Shown here one piece after another: positions 51,472-60,086 of a stretch of DNA of 64,000 nt. The position numbers and the translations under genes are program-made. The notes beneath the pieces were generated by a model, which was given only the letters and a program-made list of their open reading frames with translations, had not been told where the DNA came from and made no database searches. The first letter of the stretch is position 1. Each line of letters opens with the position of its first letter. The stretch is from Alphaproteobacteria bacterium (GTDB lineage Bacteria > Pseudomonadota > Alphaproteobacteria > RF32 > CAG-239): assembly GCA_015062585.1 (NCBI GenBank), contig SUUJ01000002.1:145263-209262 (forward strand). Reading direction: 5' to 3'.

Positions 51472-53874
51472 ATGGTAAGTGAAGCAGATATAGCAGAAGC
51501 AAGAAGAAAAGCACTTCGCAATGGTGAAGAGGACCCTATCACCATTGCTCAACGCTATCTGAATATTTACCGCCAACTACATATATTTCCGCCGGAAAGA
51601 AAAGAATCATTTGATCAGTCATTATTAAATCTTTCACCAATTACCATCAGTATTATATCTTCACTTCCGGGCGGATTAACATTCCAAGATTATATTGATG
51701 AAGTGTTCACCAATATGGGACGGGAAAAAACAGCAAGAAATGAAGGAAGTGGAGAATTTGATTCTATACAGCCGTCAGATGTTGCGTCTGCACAACCTCA
51801 GATATTATCCAATGCTCAAGCCTCTGTTCAAGCTCAGCAGGTTCCTCCTCAAGTTCAGGTAATGCCGCAAATGGTAGGAGCTCCGGCGACATTGGCAATG
51901 GATAGCAATTTTGCCGGAGAGTTTGCTAAAATAATGGGGGGAATACTTGAGCAACAAACAAATATTCAAAAAGCGGGTTTAGAAAAGGTTGCTCAAGATA
52001 TTGGAAAAACACAGCTTTTTATTGCCAAAAAACTTGAAGACAGTAAAGCTCAGCAACATATAGAAATAAGTAATTTATGCAAAACAATTGCTCAAAGTCA
52101 CACGGCGTTGAGTTCTTCATTGGCAACATTAGGACAAAATATTGTCTTAAAAACCTCGGAAATGAATGCGTTAAGCAATCACTCAGGAGGTAGAAGTGTT
52201 GAAGATGATGCCAGATTGGTCAATATGATAAACCAGTCGCAAGAAAGACTTATGATGGGGATTTTATCCAGACTTCCTCAGGCTGTCGGTGTTGGAAATG
52301 TTAATGTTAACGCACCATCACGAAGCGCGGAAGATGACGCTCGCCTAGCTGAGCTAATTGCACGATCCCAAGAAAAAGTAGTGTCAACAGTTGTCGAAAT
52401 GCTGTCTTCGTCACATAATCAATCACAGCAAAATTCAACGAATGTTGAAATGCTTATATCTGCAATGTCTCAATCACAAGACAGGCTGATTTCGGCACTG
52501 GTCGAAAAGCTTCCTCAAGCAAGTAATTCTCAAGGAGTAAGTTCGGCTAATCGCACTGTGGAAGATGATGAGAGATTGGCTTCTCTTATTGCCAAATCTC
52601 AAGAAAAACTTATATCGGCACTGGTTGATAAAATTCCGCAACCCAAAGGCAAAGAAAGGTTTTTTAAGACATCTTCATCAAGGAGCGAAGAAGACGATGA
52701 ACGATTGGTTAAATTACTGGTTGCTTCACAAGAAAATATGATAAAGTCGTTGATGGATAAAAATATTTTATCTCAACAAGTTTCTCGCACCGAAAGAAAT
52801 GACAACTATGAACAACCCAAGACAGAAACTTTAGATAGCGTTATAGATCAAACATATAACGATATTGACTTTAGTATGTTTACTCCCGTAGAACAGGACC
52901 CGGTTTATGAAGATAGCAGCAGCGTGGATACCATATTAGCCGAAGAGAATCAACAAATAATCGAAGCTTCGGATTTTGAAAAAAAGAAAAAGAAAAAAAA
53001 GAAAAAAAAGAAAAACAATAAAGACCCCGAAGAATTTGAAACTTTTGAAACAGATAATAATAAAGGTTTTGATAATAGCGGTGAAGAATTATCCTATTTA
53101 GATGATATAAAAGAAGAAATATCTGAAAATGTTGTTCAAATACCGGAAGCCAATGATATTGTTGAGAGTTATGACCAAAGCAAAATAGCTGAAATCAATA
53201 ATGTTAATATTGCAGAAAGCTATGAGCCAAATGAAATTACACCGCCTATAAAAGATATAGAAATACCAAATGATGAAGAACCGTTACTATTGGATACAAT
53301 AGTCCAAGAAAATCAAACTTCAGAAACAGTCAATGACGAACCTTTGTCATCGGATATAGGTATCAGTGAAGATGAGGAAGACGAATTATTGCTGAATAAA
53401 GATCCTTGGCTTGATGATGAGGAATTAACTGAAAATAGTGATAATGAATTAACATCATTAAATTGGGATTTTGATGAGAGCACAAAACAAGATTGGGGTT
53501 TTGAGAGCAAAGATGATTCATGGGGAATTAGTGTAACTGATAAAGAGCCGGATGACACAACATCAGAAACCGAGGATGGTGAATGGGTCTATGTTGATGA
53601 ATATGGCAATGAATATCCTGCTGATGATGATTCCAACGGTTATCCTCAAAATAATAATGATAATCAAGATTGGGAATGGGACTATGTCGAAGAAATAAAC
53701 GGCAATACTTGTGCTTATTCATCAGATTCATATGACAAAAAACTGAGTATGGATGAAATTTCTCCGATTTACAAGGGAAGTAATATACAAATGACGACCG
53801 TTCCGCAGATACATGACGAAACAAATGACGATGAAATGAATGACCCATATAAAAATAGTATTCTAAAAGATTAA
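51472..53874 (+). CDS. Cytosolic repeat protein with acidic tail, T4SS-associated
   Basis: 800 residues, no signal peptide and no membrane helix. A compact N-terminal domain (about 1-85: DPITIAQRYLNIYRQLHIFPPERKES...), a Gln-rich linker, five copies of a unit EDDARLxxLIxxSQEKLISALVEKLPQ (about 240-440), a run of 11 lysines (about 505-516), then a very acidic Asp/Glu/Trp-rich tail. No start-proximal Shine-Dalgarno is visible; the operator-like palindrome lies there instead. A cytosolic protein between virB11 and envelope genes could be a substrate chaperone, an adaptor or an effector; none can be shown. No family was recognised. Confidence 0.65.
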   Translation: MVSEADIAEARRKALRNGEEDPITIAQRYLNIYRQLHIFPPERKESFDQSLLNLSPITISIISSLPGGLTFQDYIDEVFTNMGREKTARNEGSGEFDSIQPSDVASAQPQILSNAQASVQAQQVPPQVQVMPQMVGAPATLAMDSNFAGEFAKIMGGILEQQTNIQKAGLEKVAQDIGKTQLFIAKKLEDSKAQQHIEISNLCKTIAQSHTALSSSLATLGQNIVLKTSEMNALSNHSGGRSVEDDARLVNMINQSQERLMMGILSRLPQAVGVGNVNVNAPSRSAEDDARLAELIARSQEKVVSTVVEMLSSSHNQSQQNSTNVEMLISAMSQSQDRLISALVEKLPQASNSQGVSSANRTVEDDERLASLIAKSQEKLISALVDKIPQPKGKERFFKTSSSRSEEDDERLVKLLVASQENMIKSLMDKNILSQQVSRTERNDNYEQPKTETLDSVIDQTYNDIDFSMFTPVEQDPVYEDSSSVDTILAEENQQIIEASDFEKKKKKKKKKKKNNKDPEEFETFETDNNKGFDNSGEELSYLDDIKEEISENVVQIPEANDIVESYDQSKIAEINNVNIAESYEPNEITPPIKDIEIPNDEEPLLLDTIVQENQTSETVNDEPLSSDIGISEDEEDELLLNKDPWLDDEELTENSDNELTSLNWDFDESTKQDWGFESKDDSWGISVTDKEPDDTTSETEDGEWVYVDEYGNEYPADDDSNGYPQNNNDNQDWEWDYVEEINGNTCAYSSDSYDKKLSMDEISPIYKGSNIQMTTVPQIHDETNDDEMNDPYKNSILKD
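52979..53015 (+). repeat. A-rich lysine tract with A8 runs
   Basis: Only A and G for 37 bases, including two runs of eight A, encoding 11 lysines. Such runs are prone to polymerase or ribosome slippage; a shift here would cut off the acidic tail of the protein. Confidence 0.75.
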
Positions 53875-53949
53875 AATAATAATTTACAATAACTAAATGC
53901 TAAACTAAATTATAATAAAATAACATGGCCGTAATGGAGTTAAAACAGT

Positions 53950-54615
53950 ATGGATGCAAACAAAGCTTTTTCATCGGGAGAGGGTGTCTCCGGCGATACT
54001 TGGTATGTAGATAATTATATTCTTCTTAAAGAATATTATGATATGACTATCTCACGCATAGCTGCTCGTTGCGTAAGAAGCGGAAATATTGCTATGGAAG
54101 AATATAAACACTATCCCTACATTCTGGATGTCTTGGAAGAAATAAGCGATACCGGAGAATATATTGTTACACATAGTAATTTATATTCGTATGTCGATAA
54201 AAAAATTCCCGGAGGTATGAATACTCTGAAAAAAAATCTGCAAGAGTTTAAGGTGGAATTGCAACGCAATGCATCGCCTGAAATGATAAAGCAGGATCCT
54301 AATGAAGTAAAAAAGATGAAAGAAGCGTTGGGAGAGATTGATAAAAGTGAGGATCCTACCAGCGGTGCGGGAATGTCTATGGATGATGTTATCAATAAGC
54401 TAATGAAGCAAAATAATATTACATCAAATTTTGACGAAAATGGCGAGGTTGCCAAGGCACCTCAACCGCAAGCGCCACAACCGCAAGCGCCTCAACCGCA
54501 AGCGCCTCGTCCGCAAACAGCGCAAGCGCCACAACCGCAAGCGCCTCGTCCACAAACAGCGCAAGCTCCGCAACCTCAGGCTCCGCAACCTCAGGCTCCG
54601 CAACCAAAACCTTAA
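53950..54615 (+). CDS. T4SS-associated protein with Pro-Gln-Ala tail
   Basis: 221 residues, no signal peptide. A helical N-terminal domain (about 10-130: DTWYVDNYILLKEYYDMTISR...YPYILDVLEEI) and a C-terminal tail of about 50 residues made of APQPQ/APRPQTAQ units. GGAG precedes the start. The tail is like the flexible, proline-rich periplasmic or cytosolic linkers of other envelope machines. It overlaps no gene, and the lipoprotein gene follows ten bases later. Family unknown. Confidence 0.65.
   Translation: MDANKAFSSGEGVSGDTWYVDNYILLKEYYDMTISRIAARCVRSGNIAMEEYKHYPYILDVLEEISDTGEYIVTHSNLYSYVDKKIPGGMNTLKKNLQEFKVELQRNASPEMIKQDPNEVKKMKEALGEIDKSEDPTSGAGMSMDDVINKLMKQNNITSNFDENGEVAKAPQPQAPQPQAPQPQAPRPQTAQAPQPQAPRPQTAQAPQPQAPQPQAPQPKP
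54468..54612 (+). repeat. 15-base Pro-Gln-Ala coding repeat
   Basis: Repeats of CCGCAAGCGCCACAA and close variants encode PQAPQ. DNA copies are similar enough for slippage or recombination. Confidence 0.85.
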
Positions 54616-54625
54616 GGATATGGGA

Positions 54626-55951
54626 ATGAAGATAAAATATATTGTTTTGTTAAGTGTTTTCAGCTTGTTTTTAACATCATGTGCTGTTTTGGAAGATATG
54701 AAAGATAGCACAATATTTGATTTTATACAAAGCGGTGAGCAGGAATCAAAAACACCGGAAATTACTGTCCCAGAGGTAAAAAAAGCAGAAGCGCCAAAAC
54801 CGGAGTTTAATGCTGTGATAAATAAGACAACCTATCCGGCAATTCAGACACCTAAAGGCGCAAATATGCTTGACCTAGAAACACCACTTCGTTGTTTTGT
54901 GAATTGGGATACCCAAGAAATGATATCAAGCATTCCGTACAATCTGACAGCTTTTAATTTGGTTCGAAACGGAATAAACAGTCATTTGCCCAGATTTGAA
55001 GTTAACGGCTTCTCTTTTGAAACAATGCCGGCTGAGAAAGCCTTGCTAAAACTTACAAAAGAAGCCGATATCAAATTGGTAGCCAAAGATGCGCCATATG
55101 CCAGTATCTCGGCCGAGAATTTAAGAGGTGATTTTACCGAGGTTGTCAATATGATTACTGAGGCGGCAGAAGTATACTATACATACAACTCAGCCAATAA
55201 GACCATGCGTATATCAAGAAAGGCTAATTTTAGCCTGTTTGTACCCAACTCGAGAACAATAATGCTTGCAGTACTGGATGTTTTAAGAGGTTCGGGAATT
55301 TCTGATTTTACGGCAGATTTTGATGAGTACAGCATAACCTTTGACGCTGATTTTGAATTAAAAAGCAAAATAGAAAACTTGATAAACTATTTTGAAGAAA
55401 ATCCGATGTTGTTGGCATATGATGTAAGGGTGTTGAATCTATATCCTTACAATCAAAATAGTGTTGAATGGCAACAAATTATTCAAGCATTTGAGTTTGG
55501 CTCGGTAAAAAGTACGAAAACGGGTGTTTTAGGTCGAATCCTTACAACATCCAATAATATAAATATCGATTCTCTTACTCAGTTTTTATCATCTCAGGCC
55601 AAGGTTGAAAATGTGGGTGAGGGTAAATTTGTAATGCCTAACACTTGGTTTTCAAGATTTGATATCGGTAAGTGTATGTCGGAAAAATCAATTTTGAAGA
55701 ATTTATCAATATTGGCAAAAGGCGTATATGAGCCAAACGGAAAAATTCATTCAAATATCACTGTTGAAACAAGCGGTGGTGAAGTATCAAACTTTTCGAT
55801 AAGAAGTCGCATAGGTGAAAACTTCTTGATAATAGGTTTACCAAACACTATTTTTAGTGCTAATTCACCTCTTTCGGAAACAGTTATAATGATTGTACCA
55901 AGACTAATCAGAACAATGAAGACAGATAGCCAACTTGAAAATAATTTATAA
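54626..55951 (+). CDS. Secretin-like outer-membrane lipoprotein in the T4SS locus
   Basis: 441 residues. Lipoprotein signal (LFLTSC, acylated Cys near 18), Glu/Pro linker, an N0/STN-like domain (about 135-205: FSFETMPAEKALLKLTKEADIKLV...VYYTYNSANKTMRIS), a middle domain, and a C-terminal part that ends like a secretin barrel (ENFLIIGLPNTIF...ETVIMIVPRLI). It is shorter than PilN of this window and the core is diverged, so it may be a reduced secretin or a secretin-derived periplasmic ring protein. ATG 54626 was chosen because AAGGAT lies six bases before it; the long open frame upstream only shadows the Pro-Gln-Ala repeats. Confidence 0.65.
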   Translation: MKIKYIVLLSVFSLFLTSCAVLEDMKDSTIFDFIQSGEQESKTPEITVPEVKKAEAPKPEFNAVINKTTYPAIQTPKGANMLDLETPLRCFVNWDTQEMISSIPYNLTAFNLVRNGINSHLPRFEVNGFSFETMPAEKALLKLTKEADIKLVAKDAPYASISAENLRGDFTEVVNMITEAAEVYYTYNSANKTMRISRKANFSLFVPNSRTIMLAVLDVLRGSGISDFTADFDEYSITFDADFELKSKIENLINYFEENPMLLAYDVRVLNLYPYNQNSVEWQQIIQAFEFGSVKSTKTGVLGRILTTSNNINIDSLTQFLSSQAKVENVGEGKFVMPNTWFSRFDIGKCMSEKSILKNLSILAKGVYEPNGKIHSNITVETSGGEVSNFSIRSRIGENFLIIGLPNTIFSANSPLSETVIMIVPRLIRTMKTDSQLENNL

Positions 55952-55962
55952 GGATAGCATTT

Positions 55963-56664
55963 ATGAATACAAATTTTGATCCAAATCGTCCAAAATTAAA
56001 AAAAATCAAGCGTCCGGTAAACCGAACAGCTCCGCTTGGGGGTGCTCAGAATCAACAAGCTAATATGCAGCAATCTTCTCAAACAATGCAAGGTCCTCGT
56101 TTTACACAAGAGCCTCAGCAAGATTTTCAAAGACAAAAGCCTCAACAAGCACCTCAAGATTTTATAACAACGGAAAATCTTGATAAATATCTTGACGGGC
56201 CGGCAAATTTACCAAGTATTTCCAAGCAAAATAAAGAATACAAACCGAATTATGCCGGGGAAGACGAATATTATGACAATCAAGAAGTTTACTCAGATAT
56301 TCCGGCGTGGTTAAATACCAAAATTTTTGTTGCGGCAGCAGTTTTATGTCTGGCTATTGGTTTGTTGGTCGGAAAACTTGTTTTTTCACAGTCAACAGTA
56401 GTCCGCAATGGTTTGCAAGGAGTGGTTGTTAACTCTGAAGTTCCCAGAGGACGCGCTCGTTGTGGAGTTGCTGAGCGTTCGCAGGGTTGTGTTCTCTATA
56501 TTATGAATCCGCAAAAGCAAGAAATGTCGGCAAAAGATTTTTATGATCTTGCATCGCAAATGACCGGCCGTCAAAGATTTATGATAGAAACAGGAAATAT
56601 GCGATACGCAAACTCTCGTATTAAGCCGGGAGATATTGCTCAGCTAAATATTCCTCCGCTATAA
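55963..56664 (+). CDS. Bitopic T4SS-associated membrane protein
   Basis: 233 residues: a disordered Gln/Pro-rich cytoplasmic region (about 1-120), one membrane helix (IFVAAAVLCLAIGLLVGKLVF) and a periplasmic domain of about 90 residues with two cysteines (ARCGVAERSQGCVLYIMNP) and KDFYDLASQMTGRQRFMIETGN. The layout is that of envelope-spanning linker proteins such as VirB8 or VirB10 N-terminal regions, but no family was recognised. It is the last gene before a strong terminator, 11 bases after the secretin-like gene, so the two may form a sub-complex. Confidence 0.65.
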   Translation: MNTNFDPNRPKLKKIKRPVNRTAPLGGAQNQQANMQQSSQTMQGPRFTQEPQQDFQRQKPQQAPQDFITTENLDKYLDGPANLPSISKQNKEYKPNYAGEDEYYDNQEVYSDIPAWLNTKIFVAAAVLCLAIGLLVGKLVFSQSTVVRNGLQGVVVNSEVPRGRARCGVAERSQGCVLYIMNPQKQEMSAKDFYDLASQMTGRQRFMIETGNMRYANSRIKPGDIAQLNIPPL

Positions 56665-56670
56665 TAAAAA

Positions 56671-56699
56671 ACACCTGAGAAAATCTCAGGTGTTTTTTT
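56671..56699. terminator. Bidirectional Rho-independent terminator
   Basis: ACACCTGAG (56671-56679) pairs perfectly with CTCAGGTGT (56685-56693) around a five-base loop, with T7 after it on the plus strand and A-run before it for the minus strand. It ends the VirB8-to-bitopic-protein operon and the convergent regulator gene. Confidence 0.93.
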
Positions 56700-56714
56700 C
56701 AATCAGAAATCAAA

Positions 56715-57686
56715 TTACAATTTGATAAATACAACTCGGTGAAGTTTCTTTATATCATCATTACCAAAAACAATTTTTTCATCAGGTTGCCAACGAGTTC
56801 CATACAGCTGACCATTATCGCTTTCACGAACAGATACAATCTTAACGGTATTTTCGTCAGCATAATAAACGGCAATATCACCTGTTGCTACCGGTTCATA
56901 TGGGTCAACAAACAAAACCGAACGAGAAGATAACAAATTGCCTAATCTTCTGGTGCACAAATTAAGTGCATAAGCATCTTTTTTGTTCTTTAAGCAAGAA
57001 GGTCTGGCGATTTTATTAACCTCATTTTCAAAATCTATGGTAATGTCACCATTGTTGCCGGCGATTCCATAAACAGAAATTTGAGTATCATCTGCGCTAG
57101 CGTTTTCAAAAGACGAAATAGCACCGCGCGGAGTCGATAAAATTTTATATTTAGCGTCATTACGCTGAATTATTTCTTCCAACGAGCCTTTTTCATCCAA
57201 CACTTTTATTTGTTCTTTCAAATCTTCTAAAGGCATTTTAAGGGCTTTTGCGATATTTTTCATTTCTTTTTCCGACACTTCGCGCTGTCCCATTTCGATA
57301 CGATGGTATACCGACAAAGTCATATTAGAATTTTCGGCAACCTCCACCAAAGTCAGATTTTTTTCATTTCTGATTTGTCTCAAACCGGCTCCAAGAGTTT
57401 TCAGGCCGTTTTTTTCGTTAATTTTATTGCGTCTTTCTTGTTCTCTGCGCCAAGCTAAAACGACATCTTGTTGAGATGATTGTTCATTAACAAACAAATT
57501 TTGGATAGGGCATTCTAAAAATTCGGCAAATTTAATCAATTGTTCCTGATCAACGCGTCTGTATCCTTTTTCAATTTTTGATATAGCCGACAAAGACATA
57601 GCCAAATAATCGGCCAATTCTTGCATAGATTTGCCTCTTAAACGGCGATACATTCTTATTTGATTAGGAAAAATAATTTCTTCCAT
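56715..57686 (-). CDS. Transcriptional regulator with two XRE HTH domains and an S24-like C-terminus
   Basis: 323 residues. HTH 1 (about 8-60: MQELADYLAMSLSAISKIEKGYR), HTH 2 (about 95-150: LTLVEVAENSNMTLSVYHRIEMGQR), and a C-terminal LexA/CI-like domain (about 200-323: SVLFVDPYEPVATGDIAVYYADENTVKIVSV). The Ser of the usual SMxP motif is not visible (the region reads NLCTRRLGN), so self-cleavage is doubtful and the domain may serve for dimerisation or sensing. Its own promoter (TTGATT, 16 bases, TAATAT on the minus strand) is followed at once by ACTTAAGT, which suggests autoregulation. It lies within the T4SS locus, divergent from VirB6 genes. Confidence 0.85.
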   Translation of the reverse strand: MEEIIFPNQIRMYRRLRGKSMQELADYLAMSLSAISKIEKGYRRVDQEQLIKFAEFLECPIQNLFVNEQSSQQDVVLAWRREQERRNKINEKNGLKTLGAGLRQIRNEKNLTLVEVAENSNMTLSVYHRIEMGQREVSEKEMKNIAKALKMPLEDLKEQIKVLDEKGSLEEIIQRNDAKYKILSTPRGAISSFENASADDTQISVYGIAGNNGDITIDFENEVNKIARPSCLKNKKDAYALNLCTRRLGNLLSSRSVLFVDPYEPVATGDIAVYYADENTVKIVSVRESDNGQLYGTRWQPDEKIVFGNDDIKKLHRVVFIKL

Positions 57687-57713
57687 AGTAATCTACCCCT
57701 TTGTTAAAATTGA

Positions 57714-57765
57714 ATACTTAAGTCAATATTAGCTTTAATGATAGAATAATCAAGAAATTAAGTAC
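57714..57765 (-). promoter_or_regulatory. Regulator promoter with ACTTAAGT operator candidates
   Basis: On the minus strand TTGATT and TAATAT are 16 bases apart, followed by ACTTAAGT (57716-57723) near the start of transcription; another half-matching TTAAGTAC lies at 57758-57765. ACTTAAGT recurs at 51457-51464. Confidence 0.55.
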
Positions 57766-57829
57766 AAAAAAAGACAATTTGTGTACAAAATTTTAAAAAA
57801 ATGATAAAAATAAAAAAAATCAAAAAAGT

Positions 57830-57863
57830 GTAACACTTTATAAGTAATTATTGTGTTATGATA
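57830..57863 (+). promoter_or_regulatory. Promoter of the right VirB6 operon, shared T4SS element copy 3
   Basis: GTAACA at 57830-57835, AAGTA at 57842-57846 and TATGATA at 57857-57863 match 11753-11786 with no gaps. ACTT-N3-AAGT is at 57835-57845. AGGAGG of the first gene follows at 57881. Confidence 0.62.
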
Positions 57864-57898
57864 GAGTAGATAGACCTGTAAGGAGGCAAAAACTACGC

Positions 57899-58099
57899 AT
57901 GTTCAAAGCATTTTTAATGAGTCTGTTGCTTGCAGTAATTTTTGTGTTTGCCGACTTTACCGATTTATTTGCGATATTGTCACATAAAGTAACACAATAT
58001 ATAGCATGTGGCTTGTTGTTAACAGTTTGTATAACCGCGGCAATTGTATTGAAGCCAAATGCTGACGAGGGAACCGAAGATGAAAAAGACAATAAGTAA
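57899..58099 (+). CDS. Small two-helix membrane protein before the VirB6 genes
   Basis: 66 residues: two hydrophobic helices (AFLMSLLLAVIFVFADFTDLF and YIACGLLLTVCITAAIVL) and an acidic tail (ADEGTEDEKDNK). ATG 57899 follows AGGAGG by twelve bases; the frame extends to a TTG at 57851 inside the promoter, which is not credible. It overlaps the VirB6 gene by 20 bases, so the two are coupled. Size recalls VirB2/VirB3-type partners, but the sequence does not match the VirB2 loop pattern. Function unknown. Confidence 0.62.
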   Translation: MFKAFLMSLLLAVIFVFADFTDLFAILSHKVTQYIACGLLLTVCITAAIVLKPNADEGTEDEKDNK

Positions 58100-60065
58100 A
58101 ATAATAAGCTTATTTTCTTTAGGACTGCTGCTTTTTGCGGTTCCTGATACCTATGCTGCCGACAATGAGGCAAAACCTGTTGATGCATGGAAATTTATGG
58201 AAGAAAACGCCGCTGATGGCGGTAAAGCCTTTAAGGAAAGATTCGGCGAAGACAGTTCGCAACTTATTGATCATTTGGGCTACATTGTTTGTGGCGGTAA
58301 GGCATGTAATTCTGATACCAAATATTGTGTTACCTATAAAAAAGCAGAAAATAAAAGAAGAAGATGGAGATGTATTGATAAGGACAAATTGGCCGAATAC
58401 AAAAAAGACGGATGGGAACAAGCCTCAGGTGATGGTGTATCTCCTGAATTAGCTGCACTCAGAAATAATTCGGAAACCAAAAGAGGTCAAAAAAAAGCTA
58501 TACGAAGAGATCTTAGACAAGATGAAAACGAAAATTGTTTTAAGGCAAAAAAACTAACAGATAATCAGCAAACCAGCTCATATTGTATTAAAAAGATAGG
58601 TACAACACTTACCGTTCGTGCCGCTGAGAAAGCAGGTGGCAAAAGTTGTGAAGTAGTCGAAGTCTCTTGGTATCAAAGCCGAAGTTGTATTTTTTGTCCT
58701 TTAATAGGTGTTTTATATGCCGCAGCCGAAAATCTCACTACTATTTCATATCATAATATAGCAAAATCGCTTGCCATAGTTGTCGCAGTCGGTTTGCTTG
58801 TGTGGATTGCAATTAAGACATTGATATTTGTCAGCGAGCTGGCAAAACAAGACGCTGCTAAGTATATGACCGAACTGTTAGAGCAATCATTTAAATTTTT
58901 AATGGTATTTTTTATATTGCTTTACTATGACCAAATATTTGATTTGGTTATCAATCCGATTATAAGATCCGGAATGGCTTTTGGTACAAGTTTTGTTGAG
59001 AAGATGTCTTTTGCTGATCGCTTTGGTGAGGCAATGGCTAAAGCAATAGAAAGCGAAAATACTGTAGCTTTGGCAAGTTTTGGTAATGCTCTACCAATAG
59101 ATTATAAGCGCAATATGGAAAACAGCTTTTTTGATTTGTATACTTATGCAAGAATGGAAAATTTGGCATATAATGTCAATTTGAAATACTCTCTGCTACA
59201 AACCATAGGTAAGAATTTGATATGTATCGGTTCAAAACTACTGTGGGGCGTATTCGAAAACGAGAGTGACGGATTCGGGTTGAGTATTGCTTGTATAATC
59301 TATGGTTTGTGCTTCGGTGCATTTGGTTTTGTCTTAACCATAGCCTTTGTATTTTATCTGTTTGATGCTGTGGTGGAGCTTGGGGTCGTCGGAGCTTTGT
59401 TGCCATTGTTAATAGCCGCATGGCCATTCAAACTTACAACACAATATGCTTCAAAAGGTTTTCAAATGCTGTTGAATGCAGTGTTTATCTTTATGATGAT
59501 GGGGTTGATAACCGGAATATGTATTGACTTGATAAACGCCGCAGTATCGTTTAACACTGTACAAACCGAAGAAACAAAGGATATTAACACGGGATTAAGT
59601 GCTCTGGTAATAGCTCTAACAGCCATAGATACCAAAGCTCTTAATCGAATGGTAAATATTTGGAGCATTGGTTTTCTACTGTTTTTGGTAACTAACTTAA
59701 TATCAATGATGTTGTTGCAAAAAGTAAAAGAATTTGCCGGACAGTTCTCGTCAGGATGTGTACCCGATATCGGTAATAAATTGGGTGGCACAATGGCTTC
59801 GGCCGCCGTTGGAACAGCCAAGAAGGCAATTACTACTCCGGCCAAAGGATTTGCATCCGGTTTTGGAGACGCTTTCTCAAGTGTTAAAAACAGAGTTTCT
59901 AAAAAAGCCAGAATTGTTAGAAACAGAATATCATCAGGTGTTGTTGAGGCTGTCGGCTTAGGCGGTGTAATGGCGGCAAGAGCCGAGCGTAAAGCGGCTG
60001 AAGGAAGAGCATCATCCGATGATATGGATAAAAATATACAAAACATTGATGAAATGCTGAAGTAG
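58080..60065 (+). CDS. virB6: VirB6/TrbL-like T4SS membrane protein, paralogue of the one at 11829
   Basis: 661 residues: signal peptide (ends TYAAD), a cysteine-bearing exported domain (about 25-210), SRSCIFCP just before the first membrane helix (AIVVAVGLLVWIAIKTLIFV), QSFKFLMVFFILLYY, a block VVGALLPLLIAAWPFKLTTQYASKG and a basic tail. These match the left VirB6 position by position. ATG 58080 is used since it opens the signal peptide; GAGGGA precedes it. A more upstream ATG (58059) is in frame. It leads three VirB6 genes in a row. Confidence 0.82.
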   Translation: MKKTISKIISLFSLGLLLFAVPDTYAADNEAKPVDAWKFMEENAADGGKAFKERFGEDSSQLIDHLGYIVCGGKACNSDTKYCVTYKKAENKRRRWRCIDKDKLAEYKKDGWEQASGDGVSPELAALRNNSETKRGQKKAIRRDLRQDENENCFKAKKLTDNQQTSSYCIKKIGTTLTVRAAEKAGGKSCEVVEVSWYQSRSCIFCPLIGVLYAAAENLTTISYHNIAKSLAIVVAVGLLVWIAIKTLIFVSELAKQDAAKYMTELLEQSFKFLMVFFILLYYDQIFDLVINPIIRSGMAFGTSFVEKMSFADRFGEAMAKAIESENTVALASFGNALPIDYKRNMENSFFDLYTYARMENLAYNVNLKYSLLQTIGKNLICIGSKLLWGVFENESDGFGLSIACIIYGLCFGAFGFVLTIAFVFYLFDAVVELGVVGALLPLLIAAWPFKLTTQYASKGFQMLLNAVFIFMMMGLITGICIDLINAAVSFNTVQTEETKDINTGLSALVIALTAIDTKALNRMVNIWSIGFLLFLVTNLISMMLLQKVKEFAGQFSSGCVPDIGNKLGGTMASAAVGTAKKAITTPAKGFASGFGDAFSSVKNRVSKKARIVRNRISSGVVEAVGLGGVMAARAERKAAEGRASSDDMDKNIQNIDEMLK

Positions 60066-60086
60066 CAGGCAAAAGAAAGGTACGTT

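Noticed and set aside
54431..54625. N-terminal extension of the secretin-like lipoprotein overlapping the Pro-Gln-Ala repeats
   Set aside because: The extension is an Arg-rich out-of-frame reading of the repeats. The lipoprotein signal and ribosome site place the start at 54626.
58059..58079. Earlier start of the right VirB6 gene
   Set aside because: It would put seven charged residues before the signal peptide; ATG 58080 gives a normal signal peptide.
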